From NCBI GenBank assembly GCA_963716115.1, contig CAVQSZ010000010.1, positions 376,161 through 440,160 of the forward strand: a stretch of DNA of 64,000 bases. The letters are read 5' to 3'. Shown here piece after piece: positions 63,996-64,000 of the stretch (within the stretch, counting starts at the first letter, position 1; each line of letters begins with the position of its first letter). This stretch comes from AP-15 sp963716115. GTDB taxonomy: Bacteria > Pseudomonadota > Alphaproteobacteria > ATCC43930 > CGMCC-115725. Below the pieces are notes generated by a model that was not told the DNA's origin, ran no database searches, and saw only the letters and a list, made by a program, of their open reading frames with translations. Made by a program: the position numbers and the translations under genes.

Positions 63996-64000
63996 ATATT

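Overview
The window is GC-rich DNA, most likely from an alphaproteobacterium. The support is indirect: a complete exosortase A (XrtA/PEP-CTERM) exopolysaccharide locus with exosortase fused to an EpsI domain, many ATGA/GTGA gene junctions, and hairpin repeats of a kind common between alphaproteobacterial genes. No rRNA, tRNA or CRISPR array was seen.

Layout. (1) 72-20555 is an XrtA locus, almost all on the minus strand. Read from 20555 downward it encodes an outer-membrane export lipoprotein, a Wzz-type chain-length regulator, a BY-type tyrosine kinase, an outer-membrane beta-barrel, a GspE/ExeA-type ATPase, a polysaccharide deacetylase, a FemAB-like transferase, XrtA-EpsI, a glycosyltransferase, two asparagine-synthase-like proteins, an O-antigen-ligase-like protein and a large membrane protein. 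Two plus-strand genes (a second deacetylase and a 96-residue protein) lie inside it. Together they would build and export a polysaccharide and sort PEP-CTERM proteins to the surface. One such substrate, with a frameshift, lies at 50479-51439 next to a LuxR-type regulator. (2) 20885-33715 holds a DUF1501/DUF1800 pair, a MenB/BadI-like crotonase, a broken MFS transporter, a DinB-like protein, a second crotonase, an orphan peptide-type substrate-binding protein, a DUF4157 protein with an alpha/beta-hydrolase-like half, a HyuA-like subunit and a DoxX protein. (3) 34286-45129 is a tripartite RND efflux system (HlyD, two RND pumps, outer-membrane factor). The outer-membrane factor is split off by a plus-strand pair: a lysozyme-like protein and a small secreted protein that looks like its immunity partner. 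(4) 45315-48753 is a TPP enzyme, SDR and alpha/beta-hydrolase cluster. (5) 49015-64000 is a mobile and decayed region. It has a ParDE-like and a VapBC toxin-antitoxin pair, a GMC oxidoreductase remnant, an IS5-like element with an IS21-like element nested inside it, a gene pair split by that IS5-like element, a B12 radical SAM enzyme, a second DUF4157 protein, IS66 and IS21 remnants and a truncated histidine kinase.

Several otherwise intact genes carry single-base frameshifts (MFS, both RND pumps, LuxR, the PEP-CTERM protein). Sequencing or assembly error should be excluded before these are called pseudogenes. The strongest leads for new biology are the lysozyme-like/immunity cassette in the efflux operon, the two orphan DUF4157 proteins, the split small-protein/P-loop-ATPase pair, and the 23-27 bp palindromes inserted repeatedly into one transposase gene.
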